DNA of 54,152 bases from Pseudomonadota bacterium (GTDB taxonomy: Bacteria; Desulfobacterota; Desulfobulbia; Desulfobulbales; Desulfocapsaceae): NCBI GenBank assembly GCA_018820855.1, contig JAHJNL010000019.1, forward strand, positions 1-54,152, read 5' to 3'. Positions 1 to 10,100 of the stretch are shown here, piece after piece. Position 1 is the first letter of the stretch. Each line of letters opens with the position of its first letter. The position numbers were made by a program, and so were the translations under genes. The notes under the pieces were generated by a model that had not been told where the DNA came from, ran no database searches, and saw only the letters and a program-made list of their open reading frames with translations.

Positions 1-795
1 CATTGGGATACGGTCAAGAAAGTTTTCCAGATTCTGGTGATCCGGCGCCTCCAGAAGATCCGCCAGCAGACTCATGGTTTTTTTAATTCCATCCATGCTT
101 CTGCCCCAGCCTGCTTCAAATCCTATACCACGAAAATCCTGCTCCAGGTCCTGCCATTCCAGACTCCGATTCTGCCGACTGACAAACTCCATTCCCTGTA
201 TCAGGGCCGTTCGCAGTTTGTTGACGCTTGTAATACTGCCGTTGATCATAAAGGGCGTATTTTGATAGCCGTGTACCCGTAAAAATTCGAGGAGCAGTTC
301 ATCTCCTTTTGTCAGCTCATTGGCCAGACGGCTTGAAAATCTACGGTTTAAGAATTCCACTCCGTGGCCGATGGAGCGGGTCTGATTCATCTTGGGAAAA
401 TCACGCTCAAAGGGGGCCAGATCGATTTCCAGAATGCGCTCATCTTTTTCTGTATTGATCAAGTTTTCTTTGAAAGCAAGAAATTCAGTTACCGAGATTT
501 CCTCAAACGACATGGTCTCAAAATGATAGCGTATGTATTGCCACTGGGCGACCGCAGGACGGATATCAAGATAGAACCAGGCGTCTGCAACCGCAGCCTC
601 CTGGGTCTTTCTTAATGCATTGGCAAGCGGAGAATTGACTAACTCGGATTCTCCGGTTTCGTGGCAAAAGGCATTGAATTCATCCCATAACTCACTGCCA
701 AGAATGAGCGCGTTACCCCGGCTCTAGTAGCGTCGAAACAGGCTGTATACCGTATCTCGATTTTCTTGGACAAAAGACAGTAAGTTATTGAGCAT
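1..795 (-). CDS. Sucrose synthase, N-terminal third (runs off left edge, in-frame TAG)
   Basis: Reversible cleavage of sucrose with UDP to UDP-glucose and fructose, cytoplasmic. The minus strand from an ATG at 795, with GAGGAG 8 nt upstream, encodes 265 codons up to the window edge. They match the N-terminal regulatory region of bacterial sucrose synthases: QENRDTVYSLFRRY, LWDEFNAFC, FPKMNQTRSIGHGVEFLNR, EAGWGRSMD, LLADLLEAPDHQNLENFL and the DRIPM that precedes the glucosyltransferase half. Full-length enzymes are about 790-800 residues, so most of the gene lies outside. Codon 24 (positions 726-724) is TAG exactly where the family continues, and the frame resumes cleanly after it. It could be a point-mutated pseudogene, an assembly error, amber read-through or pyrrolysine, or a protein using a later non-ATG start. 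Family identity is firm; functional status is open. It is divergent to a PfkB kinase that could take the fructose. Confidence 0.85.
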
Positions 796-916
796 GTTAT
801 TCTCTCCTCAGAACGGTTAGCCTGTATTCTATTTGCGAAGGAACCCACATTTGTCTATAGTTCCTATCAAAATGACTCTCATGGTAGCAAAAAATAGACA
901 CGTCAGGAAGGTTTAA
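796..916. promoter_or_regulatory. Divergent intergenic region between sucrose synthase and sugar kinase
   Basis: This 121-bp gap separates two divergently read genes that should act in the same pathway, so it must hold both promoters if both are expressed. It contains the Shine-Dalgarno of each gene (GAGGAG on the minus strand, AGGAAGG on the plus strand). No convincing operator palindrome or consensus -35/-10 pair was identified. Confidence 0.4.
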
Positions 917-1789
917 ATGATGAAAAAATCGATTGTTTCTTTTGGTGAGATTGTCTGGGACCAATTTAAAGATGCTTCAATATTGGGAGGAGCCCCGTTA
1001 AATGTTGCTTATCACCTGTATGCTGCGGGATGGCCAGTCCATATTGTCAGTCGGATTGGTGACGATGGGCTTGGCCGTGAGACGTTGCAGCAGATAAAAC
1101 AACTTGGGCTGACGGTTACGACTATCCAGCAGGATCCTGATCTTCCTACGGGGCGGGTACTGGTTTCCCTTGATGCAGACAATGAACCAAGCTTCGAGAT
1201 TGCAGCCCCTGCAGCCTGGGACAATATTGAGGCGGAACCTGTGCTCTGTCAAATGGAAGATACTCCCTTCCACCTGGTCTTCGGAACCCTGGCTCAGCGC
1301 AGCGAAACCAGTCGCAGTTCCCTGCACCGTCTTCTGGAAAAAGCCGATATAAAGTTTTATGATGTCAACCTGCGCCCTCCATATACCAAGCCGGAACTGG
1401 TCCTGGCCTCCCTGAAGGCCGCAAATGTTGTTAAAGTCAATCGGGAAGAGCTCATGTCACTGGCTGACTGGTTTATGAAGGGCAAGAAAGGAGTGGTAGA
1501 GGATATCGGCCGGGAGTTGCTGGTCGCCTTCGATCTTTCACTGTTGGCTGTAACAGATGGTGATAAGGGGGCCCAGCTCATCACCAGGGATGAACGTGTT
1601 GAGCATAAAGGATTTCAAGTAAAAGTGATCGACCCGGTGGGCAGCGGTGATGCCTTTTTTGCAGCGTTGATCAACGGTTATTTGGGTGGGCTGTCACTTG
1701 ACGAGTGCCTGCAGCAGGCAAATCGACAGGGGGCCTGGGTTGCTTCGCAACAGGGGGCGACCCCTCTATATCCTGGAAAAGGCATATAA
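917..1789 (+). CDS. PfkB-family carbohydrate kinase, probable fructokinase
   Basis: ATP-dependent sugar kinase of the ribokinase/PfkB fold, cytoplasmic, 290 residues (usual family length about 300). The N-terminal glycine-rich substrate motif is LGGAPLNVAYHL (about residues 22-33). The sugar-contact/lid segment follows with SRIGDDGLG. The C-terminal signature is DPVGSGDAFFAAL (from residue 239), where the Asp of GSGD is the expected catalytic base and GSG the anion hole; the family more often has GAGD. The start is the ATG at 917 with AGGAAGG 5 nt upstream. Fructose specificity is inferred from the divergent sucrose synthase, which releases fructose; ribokinase-like or adenosine-kinase-like specificity cannot be excluded from sequence alone. 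Confidence 0.85.
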   Translation: MMKKSIVSFGEIVWDQFKDASILGGAPLNVAYHLYAAGWPVHIVSRIGDDGLGRETLQQIKQLGLTVTTIQQDPDLPTGRVLVSLDADNEPSFEIAAPAAWDNIEAEPVLCQMEDTPFHLVFGTLAQRSETSRSSLHRLLEKADIKFYDVNLRPPYTKPELVLASLKAANVVKVNREELMSLADWFMKGKKGVVEDIGRELLVAFDLSLLAVTDGDKGAQLITRDERVEHKGFQVKVIDPVGSGDAFFAALINGYLGGLSLDECLQQANRQGAWVASQQGATPLYPGKGI

Positions 1790-1854
1790 TAAAGGTGATT
1801 TTTCAAGACCCGCCCCATTCTTCTCACTTATTCGCAAAAAATGGCTGTGATGGC

Positions 1855-1879
1855 TTTTCTGCTTATGGAAGCAGGAAAA
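1855..1879. terminator. Candidate convergent terminator
   Basis: TTTTCTGCTT (1855-1864) and AAGCAGGAAAA (1869-1879) pair around an ATGG loop with one bulged base. The A/T flanks would give a U-tract in either direction. It lies between the 3' ends of the convergent kinase and secreted-protein genes and overlaps the latter's stop codon. The stem is imperfect, so confidence is limited. Confidence 0.35.
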
Positions 1880-2621
1880 CTTGTACTGAAGAGCCCTGTC
1901 CATGGGCAAAGGACACCTGAATATCAGTTGCATCTGCCGGTACATCCAGTGTGAACTCATTATCACCACTGGACAATCGTGCACCCACAGTTTTCCAGCC
2001 GAGTTTTCTTTGGTTTGACAACATCAGGATTGAATTGACGATCACTGCGTGTTGTTCCCCAATATGGACTCTGAAATTGATTCTTGAAAAACCTCCAGAG
2101 GGAAGAGAAAACCTTTTGACTTCAGATTGGTAGTTTGTTTTGACAAAATTTCCTATTTCAACAGTTCTCTTGGGTTCAAGAATTCTTTTATGCTTGGGGA
2201 ATCTGTCCTCCCTTCTCTGGTCAAATCCTCTTGGGTATCCCTCTGTAATAAATTCAATTCTGTCCAAATAAACATCATTTTCAAAATGAAGAAAAGCTGG
2301 TCTCTGGTACTCCCCATATACGGGCAACGATGCGTACCCATTTGCCAAAGAGTCTTCGGAGATAAGTCTTCTGTTGTCATCCAGAAGTTGTACATAGCCA
2401 CCATAACGGCTAGTTCTGGAATTTGCATATACGACTAGTTCAGTAATTCTTTGTCTTGCATATCCAGGAGCTCTGCGTTCAATAAGGTCCATCAAATAAA
2501 CAGGTTCACCGCCAAAAACTGATTTTTCACCTCTAAAGTCAATTACAAAATTATTGCTGCTGTGAGCTGGCGTAGATACAAAAAGTGAAAACAAACATAT
2601 GATCAAAGAAAGTTGTTTCAT
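1863..2621 (-). CDS. Secreted protein of unknown function
   Basis: A protein of about 252 residues starting at MKQLSLIICLFSLFVSTP. The start at 2621 is chosen because GGAG lies 6 nt upstream; an upstream in-frame ATG at 2642 has no ribosome site. A hydrophobic stretch then STPAHSS looks like a Sec signal peptide cleaved after about residue 20, so the mature protein is probably periplasmic or secreted. The rest is mixed beta-rich sequence with many basic and aromatic residues (YARQRITELVVYANSRTSRY, HFENDVYLDRIEFITEGYP) and a C-terminal segment, FTLDVPADATDIQVSFAHG, typical of a small beta-sandwich. No family was recognised. It stands alone between a convergent kinase and a minus-strand flavin reductase 268 bp upstream. 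Confidence 0.6.
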   Translation of the reverse strand: MKQLSLIICLFSLFVSTPAHSSNNFVIDFRGEKSVFGGEPVYLMDLIERRAPGYARQRITELVVYANSRTSRYGGYVQLLDDNRRLISEDSLANGYASLPVYGEYQRPAFLHFENDVYLDRIEFITEGYPRGFDQRREDRFPKHKRILEPKRTVEIGNFVKTNYQSEVKRFSLPSGGFSRINFRVHIGEQHAVIVNSILMLSNQRKLGWKTVGARLSSGDNEFTLDVPADATDIQVSFAHGQGSSVQVFLLP

Positions 2622-2765
2622 AGCTGACTCCAGATAAATCATAATAATGGGGCACCGATCAGACGTTCCTCACAACATGCAACAATGCAGGCATGAGACA
2701 GTTATTTTATCACTTGAGTTTTAAAAAAAACAGTCTCGATGTGAGTATCCCAAGTAGAACCCGAT

Positions 2766-2799
2766 AACTATACTATCAGGAAAGCCTGACAGTATAGTT
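2766..2799. other. Strong hairpin: 15-bp stem with one mismatch, AAAG loop
   Basis: Left arm AACTATACTATCAGG (2766-2780), loop AAAG, right arm CCTGACAGTATAGTT (2785-2799), with one A/C mismatch. It sits between the flavin reductase 3' end and the next minus-strand gene. No T-tract follows on either strand, so it is not a typical intrinsic terminator. It may be an mRNA-stabilising 3' hairpin or a protein-binding palindrome. Confidence 0.5.
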
Positions 2800-2888
2800 G
2801 TCCGAGTTTGCAATATTAATACTTCTCTTCCGGAAGTACAGACAGCATGGTTAGCCGGATAAACAAGAAAAAAGTATCGTCTTTCCTC

Positions 2889-3584
2889 TCAATCATATCC
2901 AAGAAACATATCGGTACGGATTTGGTCTTCCGTGACATTGATCGCGGCCAGAGATTTCTTTATCGCCTCAACCATAACCGGCGGACCGGAGATCATATAT
3001 TGTACATTACTCTCTTTCGGAACTTCTTTTGAAATTATATCAGCAGTTATGAATCCCTGGTAAGCGTTTTCCATACCGGCGGTGTTCGATAAAACATGGA
3101 CCAGACGGTAATCAGTAAGCTTTAGATTTTCCAGTTCGTCCCTGAAAGCAATATCTTCCCTGTTCAGATTTCCGTAGATAAGGATTACCGGACAAAGGCG
3201 TTCTTTCTTTTTTTCGAGGCTTGTAAGGATACTCCTGATCGGAGTGATGCCGATGCCTCCGGCGATCAGGACAAGAGTCTCGTTCGAGTCATCGCAGTAA
3301 AATTTGCCACTCGGTCCTTTTACGCTGATAGTTTCCCCTTTTTCGAGGGATTCCAGGCGACGGCAGTAAGGGCTGCCGGTCATTCGTTTGGTGAATTCAA
3401 TGAAAGCGGTCTCTTCAGGGCAGCTGCTGATTGTTAAGGGATGAACCAGTTCATTACCCAGATCCACCAACATATACTGACCGGCAATAAAGTGTAACCC
3501 CTCGGGCACCTTGAAGCGATAACTCATAGAAGCCGGGGTTCTTTCTATTCGTTCAAGAAATTCAGTTTGATATTTCATTGTCAT
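2889..3584 (-). CDS. Ferredoxin-reductase-type FAD/NAD(P)H oxidoreductase
   Basis: A 231-residue flavoprotein of the FNR superfamily with no iron-sulfur domain. The FAD-binding beta-barrel comes first (FIAGQYMLVDL, then HPLTISS in place of the common RxYS motif). A Rossmann nucleotide-binding half follows (LIAGGIGITPIRSI, ILIYGNLN, ISGPPVMVEA) and it ends F-LGYD, the usual terminal aromatic region. It should move electrons between NAD(P)H and an unidentified partner, possibly a separate ferredoxin or flavodoxin. The start at 3584 has AGAGG 6 nt upstream; a second ATG lies 6 nt inside. It is monocistronic here and no electron-acceptor gene lies next to it. Confidence 0.8.
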   Translation of the reverse strand: MTMKYQTEFLERIERTPASMSYRFKVPEGLHFIAGQYMLVDLGNELVHPLTISSCPEETAFIEFTKRMTGSPYCRRLESLEKGETISVKGPSGKFYCDDSNETLVLIAGGIGITPIRSILTSLEKKKERLCPVILIYGNLNREDIAFRDELENLKLTDYRLVHVLSNTAGMENAYQGFITADIISKEVPKESNVQYMISGPPVMVEAIKKSLAAINVTEDQIRTDMFLGYD

Positions 3585-4123
3585 GTGTTGCCTCTTTTAT
3601 GATTTGTATAACTGAGGAGGACGGTTAGAATTAAGAGTAGCAATATGTTCTGTTCAGTACATCAGTTATACATGGTCACTCTTCAATCTGCCAACTTCAT
3701 CCATTATTCTTAGCGCCTTTGTATCAAAATATCCTAATATCTTTTGCCTGAAAGATATCCTGCAAATGGTATAGCCCAATTCTTCCAGGCCCATATGCTT
3801 ATCAACCGAGGTTGCAGACACCAGTACTTACTAGGTATAACTCCCTCTCAACACACCGTCTTTGCAGATATTTTCTTTTACTTTTTGTTTACATTGTTAT
3901 TTACTTTGTGCGATAATAAAAGAAAAATATCAACAAAACGACTAGTTGTTGCATTGGTCAGCCAACCTGTCGCTTTATCAACCGTGAAAATAAAAAGAAT
4001 CATAATCGGGACATCTGCTCCGAAACAACTTTTGTCTGAGATCTACATTTTTAGTCTTCCGGACTAATTTTTCAAAAAGCGATTACTTATCATCTTCCAA
4101 ACCAGGGGTGGGGGGAGGTCGTC
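3585..4123. other. AT-rich intergenic region before the giant gene
   Basis: About 540 bp without a credible gene. Short reading frames here lack ribosome sites and family similarity. It separates the divergent flavin reductase from the giant-gene operon and should contain the promoters of both. The only structure noted is a small hairpin with a T-run at 4051-4073. Confidence 0.5.
4051..4073 (+). terminator. Small hairpin with T-run upstream of the giant gene
   Basis: TTAGTC (4051-4056), loop TTCCG, GACTAA (4062-4067), then TTTTTC. It is terminator-like but only 6 bp of mostly A/T pairing. It lies 50 bp before the start of a 7.5-kb gene, so it could act as a leader attenuator or be incidental. 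Confidence 0.3.
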
Positions 4124-7100
4124 ATGGATATACGAAAGAACATCCTCAGTGACAAGCTGACGGATTATCTCGGTGTAGCTACGATTCTGGTATCTCTTTT
4201 TCTGATAGTCACCTTCTCGATCGGTGCAGACGCAGCCGAAGGACAACGCCTTGCACCCGGTCCACTAACCGTTACCTTGCAATCTGCATCGTCGCAAAAA
4301 CCGATCGCCGACGCTCAAGTGTGGTTGGGAAAACGCTTTGTCGGTTCCTCGGTTGACGGGAGCGCAAGCTTCGACGGTGTCCCCGCCGGTACCTATGCCC
4401 TAAGGGTTCAACACCTGGACTATGATGAACACCTCCAAGAAATCGTCCTGTCGGACGGTAAACGAAAACCAGTAACGATACAGCTTCACCCCACGGAACG
4501 CAAAAGGCTGGCTGGGCGGGTGACCTTGGAAGACGGGACAGCAGTGCCCGGTGCGCACATTGTCGTGAAACCGCTATCCGTTCCAGCCAGCATTTCCGGC
4601 AGCTACGAATTTTCCACTGACTGGCAGGGAGATTACGAACTACTGGAGATTCCCGCAGGTAACTACGTGGTGGAATTGTCCGCATTTGGCTGTGCGTCGA
4701 AAATATTCGAATTGCACACCTCAGCATGGCCCGAAGTATTTATGTTATCACCACTCACCCAGCCTATCACCCTGCTGGTGCAGGTAAGGGGCGTAGAGTC
4801 CGGGCAACCTCTCTCTGGCGCCCATGTTGTGATTTCCGATAGTTGGCCGCTTGGCATTTTAGGTGACAGGGTCACCGATGCACAAGGAGTTGTCCAATTT
4901 TCGGATCTGCAGGTTGGGCAACTGAATTGGATGAATAAGACCAGGCAACTTTCGATAACCAGACCTTGGGTTACCGTCAGGGTGGAGGCGGACGGTTATG
5001 CGCCACAGCTACAGATTGCAAACCTGCTTGCCAGCGGTGGTAAAGGCTCTATCTTGGAAGTGCAGTTGATTTCAAGTGAAGCGGTTCAGGAACAAGAGGG
5101 TAATGACTCTATTGCTCAGGCCCAAAAGGTATGGCCGGGAAGACCGATTGTGCTGGCCATCGACCGAACCGGCGATGTTGATACCTTTACGTTTCTGCTT
5201 GAGTATCCCGCCCGATTGCAGATTACCGCCCACTCGCCGCCCATCGAGACATACCTCACTCTCTACGATGTGAACGGAAAGCGGTTGGTCACGAAGGGAG
5301 GCGCACTCGGTAAGGATAATGCCATTGATCAGGGATTCCCTGCCGGACTCTATTTTCTTGAGGTACGTGAATGGGGAGACAACGCCTCAAGCCAGCAAAC
5401 ATTTCAGGTAAACCTTGCGGCAACCACCTCGCCGGACCCGTTCGAGCCTAATGACAGGAATGATCAGGCGCGGCTCATTCAACCGGGTAACGAACTGCGC
5501 GGTTCGATTCTGCCGCGAGGGGACTTGGATCTATATCATTTTCAACTGGACCGCCCCGGGACCGTGCGATTTTCTGTGGACGTGCATGCTCTGGAGACCT
5601 ATCTGCAACTACAGAGTGACACCGGTCAGGTCCTAAAGTCAGTGGGGATCGCCAAAAACACGCCGGGCGTGTTGGAGGTGGGATTGGATACCGGGCGTTA
5701 TATTTTCGCGGTTCGGGAGTGGGGCGATAACGCTGAAAGCGCTGAACCTTACTCGATTCGCTTCCATCTCGTTGCTGACGATGACTATCGGGATCCGGAT
5801 AAGGAAAGCCAGTGGCTGGCCGCGGTACGGGAGCAAGCCCTTACTGGAATCAGTGGCGCCACCATTAACCGTCTAGGCGACTACGACCGTTATCGACTGG
5901 TCACCGACCAATCCGGCTTGTTGCGTGTTCATCTGCTCTCGCCAATCGAAATCTTTGTGCGGGTGCGCGACCAAGCCGGCAAGGTGTTGGCGCAGGGAGG
6001 TCAGGCCGGGGGGACACCCCTCAGTCTCAGTTGGAGTGCGCCGGGTCCGATGACTGTTTTTATAGATATAGAAGAGTGGGGCAATAACCAGTGGTCGGCT
6101 TCTCCTTACCTGTTGCAAACCTGGTGGGAACCGGCCGATGAGTATGAATGCACAGGGCGTAATGACGACCCCATGAATGTCACTGTTGCCGCAGTCAACG
6201 AAACCCTGCGCGGCAGCATCACCCCGTTTGCAGATGTCGATCATTATCACTTTCCCCTGGACCACCCGGGATATTTCGAGATCAACGGTAAGGCGCCGAC
6301 TGAACTCTTCATTGGCATCTATGCCGGCAGCCTTGACTCTGCGCCGTTGGTCCGTAGAGGATTTGCCGCCAATACCCCTATCAAGATCGGAGCCGATGTG
6401 CCTGCCGGAGATGTCTACCTCCGTGTTGAGGAGTGGGGCAATAACCACAGTCGCGTGGGGGCCTATGCACTGAATACCCGACTGGATCGCGCTGAACCAA
6501 ATGAATCGGGGAATGAGATCGCCAATGAAACGCCGCGCCAACTTCTGTTGGGAGAAGCGCAATCCTTTGCTATCGATCAGTTTAGCGATCGCGACCGATT
6601 TTTATTATCCGTTGATCAGGCCGGAGAATATCTGCTCCATTCCCTGGCACCGGTGGAAACCTACCTGACCATTTTTGACGACCGCAGCGGTAAACTGGTA
6701 GCTCGATACGGCGTTGCGGCCAACCGCCTCAGCAAACAAAAAATTGTTGCCGGCGGTCCTACTCGATACCGCATCGAAGTAGGCGAATGGGGAAATAACA
6801 GTCGCTCGACTCTGCCGGGACATCTTCTGGTACAGCGTGCTGATGGACAGTGTGATTTGATCGTTGAAAATATTGTCTGGTCCAATGAAAGCACTGACCC
6901 CACGTTGGTGTATTTCAGCCGTACCCCGGAACAGCAAGCGGCCAAGGCTGGCCGTGTGCGTCTGGATGCGGATGGAGACGGTCAATGGGATATCGATATT
7001 CCGCCTTCCGGTTCTGTCACTTACCGGTTTAAAGAAGAGGGAATCTATGCCGCCACCGCGCTGCTCGAAGGGGCAACTCCCACTCGTTCCCGATTTTGGA

Positions 7101-10100
7101 TTAACGCTGTCGGACCCCGGGAGAGAAAGGGGATCTGGGTAAGTGTCTATCAACCCGTTGACGGTCAGATTGTTGCTACCGACATTGCGGTAAAAGTACG
7201 GGCGATCAGCTATTCCGGGGCTCGCGTCGAACGTGTGACTCTGACAGTTGACGGAAAACATATGGATACCGTCTATAAGCCGCCCTTTGATCTGCAGGTT
7301 CCCTGGACGGCACTGCGTGCAGGCCGCCATGAGATGGAGATAAGCGCTTTTGATCGTGCCGGTAACCAGGCGACGCTAAAAAGAGTAATTGAACGCGCGC
7401 CATATTTCGACTTGCAGCCGAGGGAGGGCGCCGCTGTGACCGGTGAAACGGTAATTGTCAGATGGACCGGCTATGAATTCGGACAGGCCCAAGTGCGTTA
7501 TCGACGTCAGGGCACGGAGCGCTGGCAGGTGGTTGTCGGCGAGCATGCAATACAGCGAGCGGTGGCCTTACAGGGATTAGAGGCAGGTGTGGCCTACGAA
7601 TTCCAGCCTCTCGGTGATGGTGAATGGGGACCCATACGCCGTTTTAGCCGGGTCAAGGGACTGGCGTTCGCTCGCTCTCGCTACGGCGCCAATATTGCCC
7701 GGGACTATGATCAACGGCTCGCTATTTCGGTGCGCAATCATGCGGAACATCCGATGGCGGTACGTCTGCACAGCGTAGCCCCCCAGGAGAGTCGTCTCTT
7801 AGTTGGCTTTGTCGGTGAAGGATCCGAGAATGTGCCGTTTACACTCAACGCGGGTGAAGAACGGGAATTCATGCTTGGTATCAGCGCCCAGGATGCGCTT
7901 AAACCGCTCCATTCATTTCCGGTATGCATCGAATCGGCAGAGGGGTTACGAGATGAAGCCCTGGTGGAAGTCAAGGTCAAACTGCCGGAGGTTGTACTCA
8001 AGTGGGAAGCCTTGGGGCCAAGCCAGGAGGGAATGAGCCAACGGTTTAGGCTTCGCAACGACGGGGACACTCTGACTGATCTTCAGATAGTCAGCGATCA
8101 AAGCGACGCCGTTATTACACCGGCAGTCGATCATGCCACGTTTCCCCGCGGTGCCACTCTTGAAGTCACGGTAACACCAGCTTTGTACGAGGGCTTTCAG
8201 CAACTGCAGGGTAAACTTATGGCCAAGGCACTGGCTAAAACCGTCTCTCAGGATTTTGAGATAGCACTCGATGAAGGGAAGTCGGTATACCCGGTAACGC
8301 TCTCACCGGGTGACTCTATCGAGGACGTTGAAACGCGAATGTTACAGGACGCCTACCGCATGGTGGGGGCTAACCTGGATGCCGCTGCCGTTGATTGGAG
8401 TTCCCGCCAATTCCCGGAAGACACCGATGGCGACGGTAACGTCGATCGCTGGTTTATGATCTTGCCGCAAAACAACACCTTATGGGTTGGCGACGATACC
8501 GATGGTGATGGTCAAGTCGACTTTGCTCACGCCGACGTGGGTAACGACGGCAAGTTCGACTATTCCGCATATAAAACTCAAGACCGGTGGCAGCAGACAA
8601 ACATTGTCGAAACATGGCTCGAACTGAATTTCAGACTCCCTTGGGCGCGCAGCCGTTACGAAAAACATGATGTGGAAATCGTTCTCAACGACCAGGTGGT
8701 AGGAACACTCAATGATCAGATTCCGGAAGGGAACTACCGGTTTCGGCTGCCGCCTTCGGCGGTCAATCTGGGGGACAAGGAAAACCAGGTCATGATTCGC
8801 TCGAAACACCTACGGGGCGGGCATTATGTGGTAAGCAGCGATTTCAGGATTATGTTACGCCTCACCGGTGCAAAACTCTGGGGGATAGGCACCTCACGTG
8901 AAGATGCAGGCCGGCGGCTCAGGCAGACGCAGGAGATCATGGTCGATGCGCCGGATTACAGTGTTTCGTCTCGGGAACTCCGTATAGAGGGTGAACTGCA
9001 AGCCGGCAAGGAGGTGACGGTCACCATTCCGTTACGCAATCTCGGCGCCCGTCGCACCTGGTATGTTCCTGTAGCGCTGGTGCGATCGCAACCGGGCAGG
9101 AAAGACGTTACTGTTGCGGAACAGTTGGTGGAAGGGGTTTCATTAATAGACAGTGCGCCGCTGTCTATTCCCTGGAAGATCGAAGCGGGTAGTTATCAAT
9201 TGAAAGTGGTTGTCGATCCAGATAACCTTACGCCGGATCAGAGACGGGAAAATAATGTGGCCATGCTGAGTGTCGATATTGCCGGAGACACTACAGTGCC
9301 GACAGCAGAGATCCAACAACCTCTGGAAGGCACGGCTTATGAAACTTCGTTGGTTATGCTTGAGGCGATGGCCAAGGATGACGTGGGAATCGCTGTTCTT
9401 GAAGTACAGATTGACGGCGGCTTGTGGGCACCGTTAACTGCTGCTGATCAAAGCGGCGCGTATCGCGGCAAAGCATTGCTGCAACCCGGTGCACATCGGT
9501 TGACCTTTCGCACCACTGATTTAAGCGGCAACCTTAGCCTGCACACGGTTAATGTCAGGAGCAATGCCCCCCAACCTCGCATTGATATTTTGCAGCCCCA
9601 AGCAGGAAGTGATATTGATGCGCGGCAGACCACCGTTATTGCAGACGTCGGCACGGATGTCATATTTGCAGCGGGGCGTATCAACAACGGTTCCTGGACA
9701 CGTCTGGCAGTCAAAGACGGTCAGGCGAAAGGAGCAGTTCCACTGGCATATGGTTCCAATGTGATGGAACTCATGGTGGCTAACAACAGCGGAACGGTGA
9801 ATCATACTACGGTTACCGTTACGGCAACCCGGCAACCGAGCTCCGATGAAATACCCCTTGATTCAGTTTCTGAGGATGGACGCATAGAAATAGAAGGTCT
9901 TGGTGTCATTGATCTCTTCGGCCCGTTGAACCGAGTGATTGGTGTGACGGAACAAAATTCGTCAGGCGCAACCTCTCCGGATCTGAAGTCCTGGCCGAGA
10001 ATCGCGCAACTCCTTGAACTGCTGCAGCCTGTCAACATCGCGCTGGCCTCCGGTGGGGCGCCGGAAAACACAGAATCTTTCCCGGTTCTCCCCTCCTGCA

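Noticed and set aside
37-615. Short plus-strand frames at the left edge
   Set aside because: They are antisense to the sucrose synthase coding sequence on the minus strand.
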